NCBI RefSeq assembly: GCF_031880315.1 | Contig: NZ_CP134771.1 | Coordinates: forward strand, 434,001-498,000 | Length of the DNA stretch: 64,000 nt | Source: Pseudomonas baltica | GTDB taxonomy: Bacteria > Pseudomonadota > Gammaproteobacteria > Pseudomonadales > Pseudomonadaceae | Direction: 5' to 3' | Shown here: one piece after another, positions 56,101-64,000 of the stretch | Layout of the letters: each line of letters starts with the position of its first letter | Numbering within the stretch: the first letter of the stretch is position 1 | Notes under the pieces: model-generated | What the model saw: only the letters and a program-made list of their open reading frames with translations | Told to the model about the DNA's origin: nothing | Database searches by the model: none | Made by a program: the position numbers and the translations under genes

Positions 56101-56913
56101 CTGCAAGTGCCCGGCGCCGCAGAGCCGGCACTGATCATTGATGCCGACCCGACGCGCATCGAACAGGTGCTGTGGAATCTGATCAACAACGCCCTGAAGT
56201 TCACCCCGTCGCCAGGCAAGATCTGGATGGTCGCCGAGCGCGACCACGACATGGCGCGGGTGCGCATCATCGACAGCGGCGTCGGCATCAGCGCCGAGCA
56301 CCTGGGCAAGGTCTTCGATCTGTTCGGGCAGGCCGGCGGCGCCCACTCCACCTATCAGCGCGAAGGTCTGGGAATCGGCCTGTCGCTGGTCAAGCAGCTG
56401 ACCGAAGCCCACGGCGGTCGCGTTCAGGTCGAATCCGACGGCATTGGCCGCGGCAGCACTTTCACCCTCTGGCTGCCATTGAACCTGCACGAGTGCGAAC
56501 GCCCGCCGGTGGAGTTCAAGGAACAGGCCGGGCGCCTCAAGGGCTTGACCGTGCTGCTGGTCGACGACGCCCCCGAAGTGCTCGAAACCTTGCAGATGCT
56601 GCTGGAAATGGAAGAAGCCCAGGTCACTGCCTTCAGCGACCCGCTGCTAGCGCTGGAAGCCGCGAGCCGGCAGCTGTTCGACCTGATCGTATCGGACATC
56701 GGCATGCCGAAGATGAACGGTCACGAGCTGATGAGTGCCCTGCGTATGCTGCCCAACACCAAGGACACCCCCAGCCTGGCCCTGACCGGCTATGGCGCCA
56801 ACGACGATGCGCTCAAGGCCCGCAGCGCCGGCTTCACCCGGCACCTGGGCAAGCCGGTGGCCTATGACGACCTGATCGACGCTCTGGAAGAGATCCGTGA
56901 ACCACTGCGCTGA
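53149..56913 (+). CDS. CheB-CheR-PAS-histidine kinase-receiver hybrid
   Basis: A 1,254-residue soluble signalling protein. Order: CheB methylesterase (~12-200; Ser29 in GIGASAGGL, Asp148 in SGTGSDGAVG), CheR methyltransferase (~225-500; VWSAGCSTGEEAYSLAMAF), a PAS domain (~545-650), a coiled coil (~670-745) with repeated EEL motifs, a second PAS (~755-865), HisKA with His894 (FFAVMSHELKHPLN), HATPase (LINNALKFTP, DSGVGISAEH) and a receiver with Asp1183 (LIVSDIGMPKMNG). An alternative start at 53095 would add 18 residues; neither has a strong ribosome-binding site. The CheB part lacks its own receiver. Target unknown. Confidence 0.9.
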   Translation: MTTTSSSAVQRDHRPSSSLAFPVVGIGASAGGLQAIKEFFEYAPRDTGMAFVVILHLSPDHQSVAGKIIQDSTRMPVLQVSEGVPIEANHVYVISPAQTLSMDNGWLRIEPPQPRNGMHVAIDLFFRALADVHQERAFCIVLSGTGSDGAVGLTRIKEQGGVTMAQALDDAEFDAMPRAAIATQMVDLVLPVAQMPAKLVELWHNSRFIQLPLPSEDTLLRPTSEREAVAAEQLLQDILGQLRTGTGHDFKHYKRATVLRRIERRMQVTAQPDLRAYYLYLQDRPEETRALLDDMLIGVTNFFRDHEAFDALERDVLPLVVNGGDGPRPEKDEIRVWSAGCSTGEEAYSLAMAFGDRMLADDSQAKLQVFATDIDERAISHGRLGLYNQAIITDVPAARLRQYFLKEEDHFRIRKEVRERVLFAKHSLLSDPPFSQIDLITCRNLLIYLDREVQREILQMFHFALRPGGYLFLGSSESADACPDLFAPLDKRNRIFRAKTGTATSRRTPTMPRGGYVRSQPTIKPDQALAPRKLSVADIHLRAIEKSAPPSLIVDANADILHMTESVGRYLRMVGGELSRNLLTLIHPDLRLEIRTALFQMHQSGAAVRSRQVQVEREGRSYLIELTAQPYKDAEVEGEFALVLIAETELDAAEQHVRAAVQTDNQVLSNLERELQRTKLHLQDTIEQAEVSSEELKASNEEMQAINEELRSATEELETSKEELQSINEELLTVNYELKTKVEETDKINDYLTNLIASTDIATVFVDRSMRIKWFTPRATEIFSMLPVDTGRSLLDITHRLDYVDLAGDAASVFETLTLIEREVSSTDQRWYIVRLLPYRSSEDHIDGTVLTFIDITQRRLAEEELRRSEEAMRQAVSQRSTSLKDEFFAVMSHELKHPLNLIQLNAELLRRLPDFNKPGQVAKSLDTIRDAVSNQARIIDDLLDEARVRTGKLKLMRGPLDLVSVLRGIHNVVNLDELGHEVHLQVPGAAEPALIIDADPTRIEQVLWNLINNALKFTPSPGKIWMVAERDHDMARVRIIDSGVGISAEHLGKVFDLFGQAGGAHSTYQREGLGIGLSLVKQLTEAHGGRVQVESDGIGRGSTFTLWLPLNLHECERPPVEFKEQAGRLKGLTVLLVDDAPEVLETLQMLLEMEEAQVTAFSDPLLALEAASRQLFDLIVSDIGMPKMNGHELMSALRMLPNTKDTPSLALTGYGANDDALKARSAGFTRHLGKPVAYDDLIDALEEIREPLR

Positions 56914-56924
56914 TAAGGCCCTTG

Positions 56925-56958
56925 GCGTGACCCCAAGGTCCCGTGAACCGGGTCACGC
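56925..56958 (+). terminator. Hairpin after the hybrid kinase gene
   Basis: GCGTGACCC and GGGTCACGC form a perfect 9 bp stem 11 bp after the stop codon, with a 16-base loop. Only a short T-poor tail follows, so termination is probable but not certain. Confidence 0.45.
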
Positions 56959-57154
56959 TTCGGGTCATTGACTGGCCAAAAACTGGACGTTCGTCGGAAA
57001 TCCGCCAAACTTCATTCATCTACCCTGCTACGGGTCCGATACACCGGCTGTAGACAAAAGACTTCAGGGACGTGTCCGGGCCCGCTCGTCGGCCTCATGA
57101 ACACAGTCGTCGGCAATGTCGCCGCGCACAGGCAACACCCACGCCAAGGTATCG

Positions 57155-59404
57155 ATGAGCAAAGGACTTCACTCTCCGTATTCGCGCAAGGACCCTTGGT
57201 GGCGGCGCTACGGCCATTTTCTGCTGCCGGTCTGCGTCTTGCTGATCGGCCTGGCGCTGTCGGTGTTCGTCGGTCTGCTGGACCTGCAACACCGTGGCAG
57301 CGAAGAGCGCGCCGACATCCGCCTGCGCCTGAGCCTGCTCAGCGCCCAGGCACAGACCCAGGTGCGCAACACCTTCAGCCAGACCGAAGGCATCACCCAA
57401 CTGCTGAGCGTCGACGGCGGCATCAGCGCCGCGCATTTTCACGGCATGACCGACGAGGCCAAGGCCGCGGTGCCGGCGTTGCAGCACATCGTCCTGGCCC
57501 CCAAGGACGTGATCAGCGACGTCTGGCCACTGGCAGGCAACGAAATCCTCATCGGCCTGGATTTTCGCAATATCCCCGATCAATACCCCATGGTGCACCT
57601 GTCACGGGCGCTGGGTATTCCCATCCTCACCGGCCCCATCGACCTGATCCAGGGCGGCCGCGCGCTGGTCTACCGGCGCCCGGTGTTCCAGGCTTCCGGC
57701 ACCGGCTCCACGCAGTACTGGGGCATGGTCTCGGTGGCCGTCGACGTCGACGCGCTGATTCGCGCCACCGGCATGAATACCGACGGCCCGCTGGCACTGG
57801 CGTTGCGCGACCGGCAGAACAAACCCGTGTGGGGCGACCAGAGCAGTTTCGACAACGATCCGGTGACCACCGGCGTCGAGATCCCGGGCGGGCGCTGGCA
57901 GCTGGCGGGCGTACCGCGCGGCGGTTGGTCGGCGTTCACCCTCCTCGACTCCACGGTATTCGCCCTGAGCCTGTTCGCCACCGCGATATTCACCGCGTTC
58001 GCACTGCAGATGAGCCGCACCCAGATCCTCATGCGCCGGCGCAACGACGAGCTCAACGGCGAGATCAGCGAACGCCTGCAGGCCGAGCAGCGGCTGGCGC
58101 AACTGGCCCACTACGACTCGATCACGGGCCTGGCCAACCGCGTGCTGTTTCGCCAACGGCTGGTCCAGGCCATCGAATCTGTGGTGGGCCAGCGTTCCTT
58201 TCTGGCGGTGATGATTCTCGACATCGACGGCTTCAAGTCCATCAACGACACCCTGGGCCACGCCATGGGTGACCTGCTGCTGCGCCATGCCACCCAGCGT
58301 TTCGTCGACAGCGTGCACGGTGGCGATACGGTTGCGCGACTGGGCGGCGACGAGTTCGGTTTCATCCTCCAGCACCTGGAGCATCCCGAAGACGCCGTGC
58401 ATGTGGTGGGCCAGTTGTTGCGTTCGCTGGCCCTGCCCTTCGATCTCAATGGTAACGCCGCGCTGGTGACCGCCAGCATCGGCGTTGCAATCTGCCCGCT
58501 GGACGGCAGCAATGCCGAGGACCTGCTGCGCCATGCCGATACGGCGATGTACAGCGCCAAGGAGTCGGGCCGTAACGATTTTCGCTTCTACCAGGCTGCC
58601 ATGACCCAGCAGATCAAACGCCGGGTCGACATGGAGCACGCGTTGCGCCGGGCCTTGGGCCAAGGCGAGTTCGAGGTCTGGTATCAGCCGCGCCTGAACC
58701 TGTCCAACGGCCAACTCGAAGGCGCCGAAGCGCTGCTGCGTTGGCGCGATCCGCAACTGGGGCTGATCATGCCCAGCGATTTCATCCCGCTGGCCGAGCG
58801 GACCGGGCAGATTATCGCCATCGGCGAATGGGTACTCGACCAGGCCTGCCAGCACATCCGCGACTGGCGTGCTCAGGGCTGCCTGATCGACAGGGTCGCA
58901 GTCAATGTCGCGGCGCCGCAGATCGAACGCAGCGATTTCGTCGGTACGGTGCGCGCGGCGCTGTCGCGCCACCAATTGCCCGGCGAAGCGCTGGAAGTGG
59001 AAGTCACTGAAAGCCTGCTGCTCGAAAGTCACGAGGCGGCCAGCGGCGTGTTGCGCGAATTGCAGAGCATGGGCGTGACCACTGCCATCGACGACTTCGG
59101 CACCGGCTACTCGTCGATGGCCTACCTCAAGCGCCTGCCCATCGACCACCTCAAAGTCGATCAGGCGTTTATCCGCGATCTGCCTAACGACCAGGGCGAC
59201 GTGGCGATCGTGCAGGCGATCATCGCCCTCAAGCGCGCGATGAATTTTCGCATGACCGCCGAAGGCATCGAGACCCGTGCCCAGTACGAGTTTCTTCGCG
59301 ACGCGGGCTGCGATGCCGGTCAGGGGTATTTCATCAGTCGGCCGCTGCCGGCGGCGGAGTTCGCCAGCTGGCTGTTGCGTCATGGGGCGTGCGCGGTCGT
59401 GTGA
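57155..59404 (+). CDS. CHASE-GGDEF-EAL cyclic-di-GMP protein
   Basis: A 749-residue membrane protein. The first transmembrane segment (~20-42) precedes a periplasmic CHASE-like sensor (~60-260), and the second segment is near 265-290. GGDEF is intact at 397-401, but the inhibitory-site position reads HGGD instead of RxxD. The EAL domain has Glu525 in GAEALLRW, EVTESLLLES, IDDFGTGYSS, LKVDQAFI and TAEGIET, so phosphodiesterase activity is likely; cyclase activity is also possible. The start at 57155 follows AAGG. The sensed ligand is unknown. Confidence 0.9.
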   Translation: MSKGLHSPYSRKDPWWRRYGHFLLPVCVLLIGLALSVFVGLLDLQHRGSEERADIRLRLSLLSAQAQTQVRNTFSQTEGITQLLSVDGGISAAHFHGMTDEAKAAVPALQHIVLAPKDVISDVWPLAGNEILIGLDFRNIPDQYPMVHLSRALGIPILTGPIDLIQGGRALVYRRPVFQASGTGSTQYWGMVSVAVDVDALIRATGMNTDGPLALALRDRQNKPVWGDQSSFDNDPVTTGVEIPGGRWQLAGVPRGGWSAFTLLDSTVFALSLFATAIFTAFALQMSRTQILMRRRNDELNGEISERLQAEQRLAQLAHYDSITGLANRVLFRQRLVQAIESVVGQRSFLAVMILDIDGFKSINDTLGHAMGDLLLRHATQRFVDSVHGGDTVARLGGDEFGFILQHLEHPEDAVHVVGQLLRSLALPFDLNGNAALVTASIGVAICPLDGSNAEDLLRHADTAMYSAKESGRNDFRFYQAAMTQQIKRRVDMEHALRRALGQGEFEVWYQPRLNLSNGQLEGAEALLRWRDPQLGLIMPSDFIPLAERTGQIIAIGEWVLDQACQHIRDWRAQGCLIDRVAVNVAAPQIERSDFVGTVRAALSRHQLPGEALEVEVTESLLLESHEAASGVLRELQSMGVTTAIDDFGTGYSSMAYLKRLPIDHLKVDQAFIRDLPNDQGDVAIVQAIIALKRAMNFRMTAEGIETRAQYEFLRDAGCDAGQGYFISRPLPAAEFASWLLRHGACAVV

Positions 59405-59669
59405 GGGCCATCGGTGGCCTTGCCATGAGGAGGGATATTCCTTAGTGCATCGGTATCTACGCCCTCCGGCGAGCGGGGCCGTGCAACCCTTATTCCGTTT
59501 CGTCAGCCGAATGGCAGACCGGCTATTTCCGTCCAATGGTCGGATCGATATCGCCGCACGAAGGTCAAATCTTTTGATCGGATCGCGCCAGCGTTCGCGA
59601 CATTTCTCAATTGGCAGAACATTCGTCAAACATGAATGGCTGTCCCCCCGCCTTATCAAGGAATCGACA

Positions 59670-59930
59670 ATGGCCTCAATCGAAGAAGTGCTCGACAGCC
59701 TGGATCCACCACTGAAGCATTCCTGTGAACGACAGGGCAGCAGCTTGCGGCTGGTCCTCACCGACCCCGCGGTGCACCAAAGCGTGGAGCGGCGCCTGAC
59801 GCCCAAGGAGCTGCAAAACTCCTTGGCATTCCAGATGGTGCTGCTGTACGCCGTCAACGAAATACGCGGATTAGGCTCGCACGCCAAACTTGAGGTCTTG
59901 CCGCCGGTGGATCCGATCAATTTGGACTGA
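59670..59930 (+). CDS. Hypothetical small protein
   Basis: An 86-residue protein starting MASIEEVLDSLDPPLKHSCE, with AAGGA eight bases before the ATG. It is soluble, has one Cys, and ends LEVLPPVDPINLD. I do not recognise the family. It lies 127 bp before the FdhF-like gene on the same strand and may share its transcript. Start, ribosome-binding site and composition look real. Confidence 0.65.
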   Translation: MASIEEVLDSLDPPLKHSCERQGSSLRLVLTDPAVHQSVERRLTPKELQNSLAFQMVLLYAVNEIRGLGSHAKLEVLPPVDPINLD

Positions 59931-60057
59931 CAGCCCTGAATCCGCCTTGGCAGCGCAGTCTTCATCTACGAAGTTCGAACCTTTGCTTGCAGCCTCTCGT
60001 CGTAACTGCAGGGCCCGTTCAATCGAGGCCCTGCCCCTAGGTGACGAGGACTGCGAC

Positions 60058-62415
60058 ATGAACATCATCCATCCCCAGGCAGCCCGCTATCGCCCTTACG
60101 CTGACGCCTCCGGAGGCTGGGGCTCGGCGTTTTCGGTGATGAACATTCTCTGGCGCCAACAAGCCCTCGCCCAGGCCCCTTTGGCCTTGTTCAAGCAGAA
60201 CAAGCCTGATGGCTTCGCCTGTGTCAGCTGCGCCTGGGCCAAGCCCGGCAATCCCCACGCGCTGGAGTTCTGCGAAAACGGCGCCAAAGCCACGGCGTGG
60301 GAGTTGACGTCCAAGAAGACCGGTCCGGATTTCTTCGCCCAGCACCCGGTCAGCGAACTGCGCAACTGGAGCGACTACGACCTGGAGCGCCACGGGCGCC
60401 TGACCCATCCGCTGCGCTTCGACGCCGCCAGCGGCCATTACCAGGCTGTCGAATGGGAGCAGGCCTACCGCGAGATCGGTGCGCAGCTGCGCACCCTGGC
60501 GCCCGACAGCGTGGTGTTCTACGCCTCTGGTCGCGCGTCGCTCGAAGCCTCGTTCATGTGGCAGCTGTTCGCCCGTGCGTTCGGCACCAACAACCTGCCC
60601 GACAGCTCCAACATGTGCCACGAGAGCACCTCCGTGGGTTTGCAGGAGAGCATCGGCGTGCCGGTGGGCACGGTGACCCTGGCCGATTTCGAGCACACCG
60701 ACTGCATCTTTTTCTTCGGCCAGAACGTCGGCAGCAACAGCCCGCGCATGCTCCATCCGCTGCAGGAAGCACGCAAGCGCCAAGTGCCGATCATCACCTT
60801 CAACCCGATACGCGAGCGCGGCCTGGAGCGTTTCGTCAATCCACAGTCGCCGACCGAAATGCTTGGCCCGGAATCGACCATCATCAGCACCCAGTACCAT
60901 CAGGTGAAGATCGGCGGCGATACCGCGGCGGTCATGGGCATCATCAAGGCGCTGCTGGCGATGGACCGCGAAGCGTCGGCCCAGGGGCGCGCGGCAGTGC
61001 TCGACCACGCATTCATTGCGCAGCACACCGAAGGTCTCGACAGCGTGGTTGCCGAGGCCGACGGGCACGAGTGGGCGCAACTCGAACGCCGTTCGGGCCT
61101 CGATCGCGGTGCCATGGAAGCCGCCGCCACGGTCTATGCGCGCAGCGACAAGGTGATGATCGTCTACGGCATGGGCATGACCCAGCACCGCCACGGCGTG
61201 CAGAACGTGCAGATGCTGGTCAATCTGTTGCTGCTGCGCGGCAACATCGGCAAGGTCGGCGCCGGGATCTGCCCGGTACGTGGCCATTCCAACGTGCAAG
61301 GCCAGCGCACGGTCGGTATTACCGAAGACCCGGCCAAGGTGCCGAAGGACAAGCTCGAAGCGCTGTTCGGCATCCAGGTGCCGCCCCACAAGGGCCTGGC
61401 CACGGTGGACGCCTGCAAGGGCATTCTCGATGGCAGCGTAAAGGGCTTTATCGGCCTGGGCGGCAACTTCCTGCGGGCCGTGCCGGACACCAGCCGTATG
61501 GAGCCGGCCTGGGAGGGCCTGAGCCTGAACGTGCAAGTGGCCACCAAGCTCAATCGCACCCACCTGTTCCCCGGCAGCAACGGCTGGCTGCTGCCGTGCC
61601 TGGGGCGCATCGAAAGCGACCGTCAGGACGGTGTCGAGCAGGTCTACAGCACCGAAGACAGCACCGGCTGCGTCAGGGCCTGGAAAGGCACCAGCACCCC
61701 GGCCAGCGAGCATCTGCGCGCTGAGGTGGCGATTATCGCCGCCCTCGCCCAGGCCACCCTGAGCGGTGCCGAACGCGTGCCGTGGGAGGCTTGGCGGCGG
61801 GACTATGCCCTGATCCGCGCGGCCATCGCCGAGGTCTACCCGCAGATCTTCCACGACATGGAAACGCGCATGTGGGAGCCCGGCGGTTTCCATCGGCCAC
61901 TGGGCGCCTATGAACGCAAGTGGACCACGCCGTCGGGCAAGGCGCAGTTCGTCGCCCCGCAGGGCCTGGATGAGGACGATGATGTCGCCACCTCGCCAAG
62001 CCGCCGCGACGTGCTGCAACTGATGACGCTACGCAGCAACGATCAGTTCAACACCACTGTGTATGGCTACAACGACCGCTTTCGCGGGGTGCAGGGGACG
62101 CGCACGGTGATTTTCCTCAATCGCAGCGACATCGTCCGTTTCGGCCTGGCGGCGGGAGACTGGGTGACGGTACGCACGGCTATCGAGCCCGAGGTGCTGC
62201 GGGAAGTGGGGCCGCTGCAGATCATCGCCTACGACATCCCGGCTGGCTGCGCGGCGGCCTACTACCCTGAGTGCAACGCCTTGGTGCCGCTGTGGCACCA
62301 CGCCGAACGCAGCAAGGTGCCAGCGGCCAAGTCGGTGCCGGTGACCCTGCGCAAGGTGCAGCCGGGGCCTGCGGATCTTGAGCATGCGCTGCCGACGAAA
62401 GACCAGGTGGCCTGA
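60058..62415 (+). CDS. FdhF/YdeP-family molybdopterin oxidoreductase
   Basis: A 785-residue molybdopterin enzyme of the formate-dehydrogenase-like YdeP branch. Cys55, Cys58 and Cys72 (CVSCAW and LEFCENG) mark a probable iron-sulfur site. SSNMCHESTSVGLQESIGVP, FFFGQNVGSNSPRMLHP and LFPGSNGWLLPCLGR are cofactor-binding regions. The start at 60058 follows GAGGA; the longer open frame is not family-like. No FdhD or electron-transfer subunit is nearby. The physiological substrate is uncertain; related genes are linked to acid or redox stress. Confidence 0.87.
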   Translation: MNIIHPQAARYRPYADASGGWGSAFSVMNILWRQQALAQAPLALFKQNKPDGFACVSCAWAKPGNPHALEFCENGAKATAWELTSKKTGPDFFAQHPVSELRNWSDYDLERHGRLTHPLRFDAASGHYQAVEWEQAYREIGAQLRTLAPDSVVFYASGRASLEASFMWQLFARAFGTNNLPDSSNMCHESTSVGLQESIGVPVGTVTLADFEHTDCIFFFGQNVGSNSPRMLHPLQEARKRQVPIITFNPIRERGLERFVNPQSPTEMLGPESTIISTQYHQVKIGGDTAAVMGIIKALLAMDREASAQGRAAVLDHAFIAQHTEGLDSVVAEADGHEWAQLERRSGLDRGAMEAAATVYARSDKVMIVYGMGMTQHRHGVQNVQMLVNLLLLRGNIGKVGAGICPVRGHSNVQGQRTVGITEDPAKVPKDKLEALFGIQVPPHKGLATVDACKGILDGSVKGFIGLGGNFLRAVPDTSRMEPAWEGLSLNVQVATKLNRTHLFPGSNGWLLPCLGRIESDRQDGVEQVYSTEDSTGCVRAWKGTSTPASEHLRAEVAIIAALAQATLSGAERVPWEAWRRDYALIRAAIAEVYPQIFHDMETRMWEPGGFHRPLGAYERKWTTPSGKAQFVAPQGLDEDDDVATSPSRRDVLQLMTLRSNDQFNTTVYGYNDRFRGVQGTRTVIFLNRSDIVRFGLAAGDWVTVRTAIEPEVLREVGPLQIIAYDIPAGCAAAYYPECNALVPLWHHAERSKVPAAKSVPVTLRKVQPGPADLEHALPTKDQVA

Positions 62416-62436
62416 AAGGGCTGTAACAAGGTTGAT

Positions 62437-62503
62437 GGGCCCTTTTGCCGCCGAACGCGCACCCTATGCAAGCAAGGGTGCGCGTTCGGCGACGACAGGG
62501 CCC
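62437..62503. repeat. REP-like double palindrome between convergent genes
   Basis: The outer arms GGGCCCT/AGGGCCC (62437-62443, 62497-62503) enclose perfect 16 bp arms (62450-62465, GCCGAACGCGCACCCT; 62475-62490). The arms resemble the right half of the REP pair at 46647-46683 (GCGCGTTCGG then GGCC). It sits between the FdhF-like and catalase-related stops and could terminate transcription from both sides. Confidence 0.7.
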
Positions 62504-62532
62504 ATTGGATTCAGCCCATAGCTAGGATCAGC

Positions 62533-63630
62533 CTAACGCGGCTCATGCATCGGGCAACCGTTGTGCGTGGCGCGAAACCCCGACGACATCTCATACGCCG
62601 GCTTGCGCACGCGCATCACTCCCCCCAGCGGCCGATGCTGCGCCAACCCGTGCCAAGGGCTGAACGCCATGCCGTCGTCGATATCCCTGACCCCTTCGCT
62701 GCTCCAGGCCGGCTGCGCCGGGACTTCAATGCGCGCCACCGTCACATAGGGGCTGAGGTCTTCGGGCCAGGTCACCGAGGCGTCTTCGATCGGCATCTTC
62801 TCGGCATCGGTGGCCAGCTGGATGCGCACCTCCCAGATCCCGCCCTGCGTGCTGAAGTACTCGCTCACCGCCTGGCGCAGGCCATCAGGATTGTCGTCCA
62901 GATCCACTGGCTGGTCGGTCAACGCCGTCAGCGACGGCGCGACCGGGACCACCGCCAACTTGGCGTAATACGGCCCGTAAAGGAACGGCACCACGGTGTT
63001 GAAGCTCTCGCCCAGGACATGGGTCTTCGGGTGGCCACCCAGGCTCTTGAGGGTCCCGCTTTCACCGCCCATGGACTCGATGGCCGACTCGACGCCACGC
63101 AACACGGCCGACAACGCCTTTTTCAATCCGGGGCCTTTGTCGGTGGTCTTGGCCAGCAGTTTCAGGGTCTTGAGGAACGCCTTGGGCGTCGGCGCGGTAA
63201 AGGCTTTGGCGTTCTGCATGACGAAGTCCTGAGTCACGTCACCTTCGCTGCCCGGCAACCGCGCGCCCTCTACGCCAATGATCTTCAGCGCCAGTCCGCG
63301 AGGGGTCGAGACTTTGTCGTCGAGTACGTCGCCTGGGTTGGTGGAAAAGCGCAGGACCACCGGCAGTGTGCCCGGCGTGGCGAATGCGCCTTGGGCAAAC
63401 TCCGGCGCCAGATTGTCCAGCACGGTGATATGGCCGCGTAGCAGCCCGTGACCCTTGGCGTGCACGCTGCGGTAGGCGTGACCGTGATCATCGAAGGTGG
63501 TCTGCATGATGCCGCGCAGGGTGTCGGCCAGCTCCTTGGCGGTTTCGGCTTCGTCTTCCGGGATTTGCTCGAAGGACGGCTGAAACGGAATCGGGTGCAC
63601 AGTGGATCGGGTCGCGGGAAGATCGCTCAT
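62533..63630 (-). CDS. Catalase-family (SrpA-like) heme protein
   Basis: A 365-residue catalase-related protein, shorter than true catalases (~480+). YRSVHAKGHGLLRG contains the distal His57, and FSPWHGLAQHRPLGGVMRVR near the C-terminus matches the family. I could not confidently place the proximal Tyr motif RxFxY. No signal peptide is evident. GAGGAAA precedes the ATG. Likely role: peroxide or organic peroxide handling; activity untested. It converges on the FdhF-like gene. Confidence 0.82.
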   Translation of the reverse strand: MSDLPATRSTVHPIPFQPSFEQIPEDEAETAKELADTLRGIMQTTFDDHGHAYRSVHAKGHGLLRGHITVLDNLAPEFAQGAFATPGTLPVVLRFSTNPGDVLDDKVSTPRGLALKIIGVEGARLPGSEGDVTQDFVMQNAKAFTAPTPKAFLKTLKLLAKTTDKGPGLKKALSAVLRGVESAIESMGGESGTLKSLGGHPKTHVLGESFNTVVPFLYGPYYAKLAVVPVAPSLTALTDQPVDLDDNPDGLRQAVSEYFSTQGGIWEVRIQLATDAEKMPIEDASVTWPEDLSPYVTVARIEVPAQPAWSSEGVRDIDDGMAFSPWHGLAQHRPLGGVMRVRKPAYEMSSGFRATHNGCPMHEPR

Positions 63631-63956
63631 CGGTGTTTCCTCAGGGGCTGGTCATCACGAGCAACGGTGCTGAGCACTATGAATGTGCTACTCGCGAGTC
63701 GCCGCACTGCGGATGACTGGCAGGCGCGTGCGGATGTTCAAATGGCTTGCTGATTATGACGACCAGTGGCTCGGCAATGGATTTGCAGGAGGCTGGTAGC
63801 GCTTGCGACAACGCCCCTGATGCTCAGACGCGCATCGACACCGCTGGATGGCCCTCGCACAACGATGCGTTACATCCGTTTGAACGGCCACCGCACGCAC
63901 AATGTCGGTATGGATAACGCCGGCCTGTCCGGCCCAACCCTGCGAACGAGGTAGTT
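63631..63956. promoter_or_regulatory. Divergent intergenic region
   Basis: A 326 bp gap between the catalase-related gene and the SDR gene. It should contain both promoters. I see no gene, strong repeat or terminator in it; several overlapping short frames look random. Confidence 0.35.
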
Positions 63957-64000
63957 ATGGATTTGGCAATCAAGGGGCGCGTGGCGCTCATCACCGGCGC
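63957..64000 (+). CDS. SDR-family dehydrogenase, N-terminal fragment (cut by window end)
   Basis: Only 14 codons are visible: MDLAIKGRVALITG, the start of a Rossmann-fold short-chain dehydrogenase with the first Gly of the TGxxxGxG motif. GAGG lies six bases before the ATG. The gene continues beyond the window, so nothing further can be said. Confidence 0.7.
   Translation, partial: MDLAIKGRVALITG

Overview
The window looks like a chromosomal segment of a Pseudomonas of the putida/fluorescens type. The evidence is high GC, the family mix (paired two-component systems, a hybrid CheB-CheR kinase, LysE exporters, polyamine-type binding protein) and REP-type palindromes of the kind scattered through Pseudomonas genomes. 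No rRNA, tRNA, CRISPR, prophage or insertion sequence was seen. All names rest on motifs read by eye; no database search was possible.

Layout. 1-8.4 kb is metabolic: two LysE exporters, an AraC regulator, a short-chain acyl module (two-subunit CoA-transferase and AtoE-type carrier, with a divergent LysR gene), an aldo/keto reductase and a polyamine-type binding protein. 8.4-15 kb is mostly signalling: a lone receiver, a methyltransferase, two divergently transcribed OmpR/histidine-kinase pairs sharing a 130 bp intergenic region (one regulator starts at TTG), a Nudix hydrolase and an EthD-like protein.

15.3-40 kb is the centrepiece. A single 18.1 kb gene encodes a protein of about 6,042 residues with an N-terminal LExRxMFDGA motif, a DUF4347 domain and dozens of Ig/cadherin-like repeats. 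Four co-directional genes follow it: a TolC-family outer-membrane lipoprotein, an RND/HlyD-type adaptor, a GAF-HlyD membrane adaptor, and a fusion of a PqqD-like domain, an M50 (site-2-protease) membrane domain and an HlyD domain. No ABC ATPase, RTX repeat or LapG/LapD-type gene is present. I infer a dedicated exporter for a giant surface protein in which an intramembrane-protease-like protein stands where a type I system would have its ABC transporter.

40-44.4 kb holds four tandem paralogous Bug/TctC-like binding proteins, each with a twin-arginine signal, and no TctA/TctB permease. 44.5-49.7 kb has a chemoreceptor, a REP pair and a zinc/manganese-type ABC operon headed by a tiny membrane ORF and a Zur-like box. 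49.7-52.7 kb has three glycosyltransferase genes. 52.8-64 kb has a small acidic protein, a large CheB-CheR-PAS-kinase-receiver hybrid, a CHASE-GGDEF-EAL protein, an FdhF/YdeP-like molybdopterin oxidoreductase, a catalase-related protein separated from it by a REP-like palindrome, and the first codons of an SDR dehydrogenase cut by the window end.
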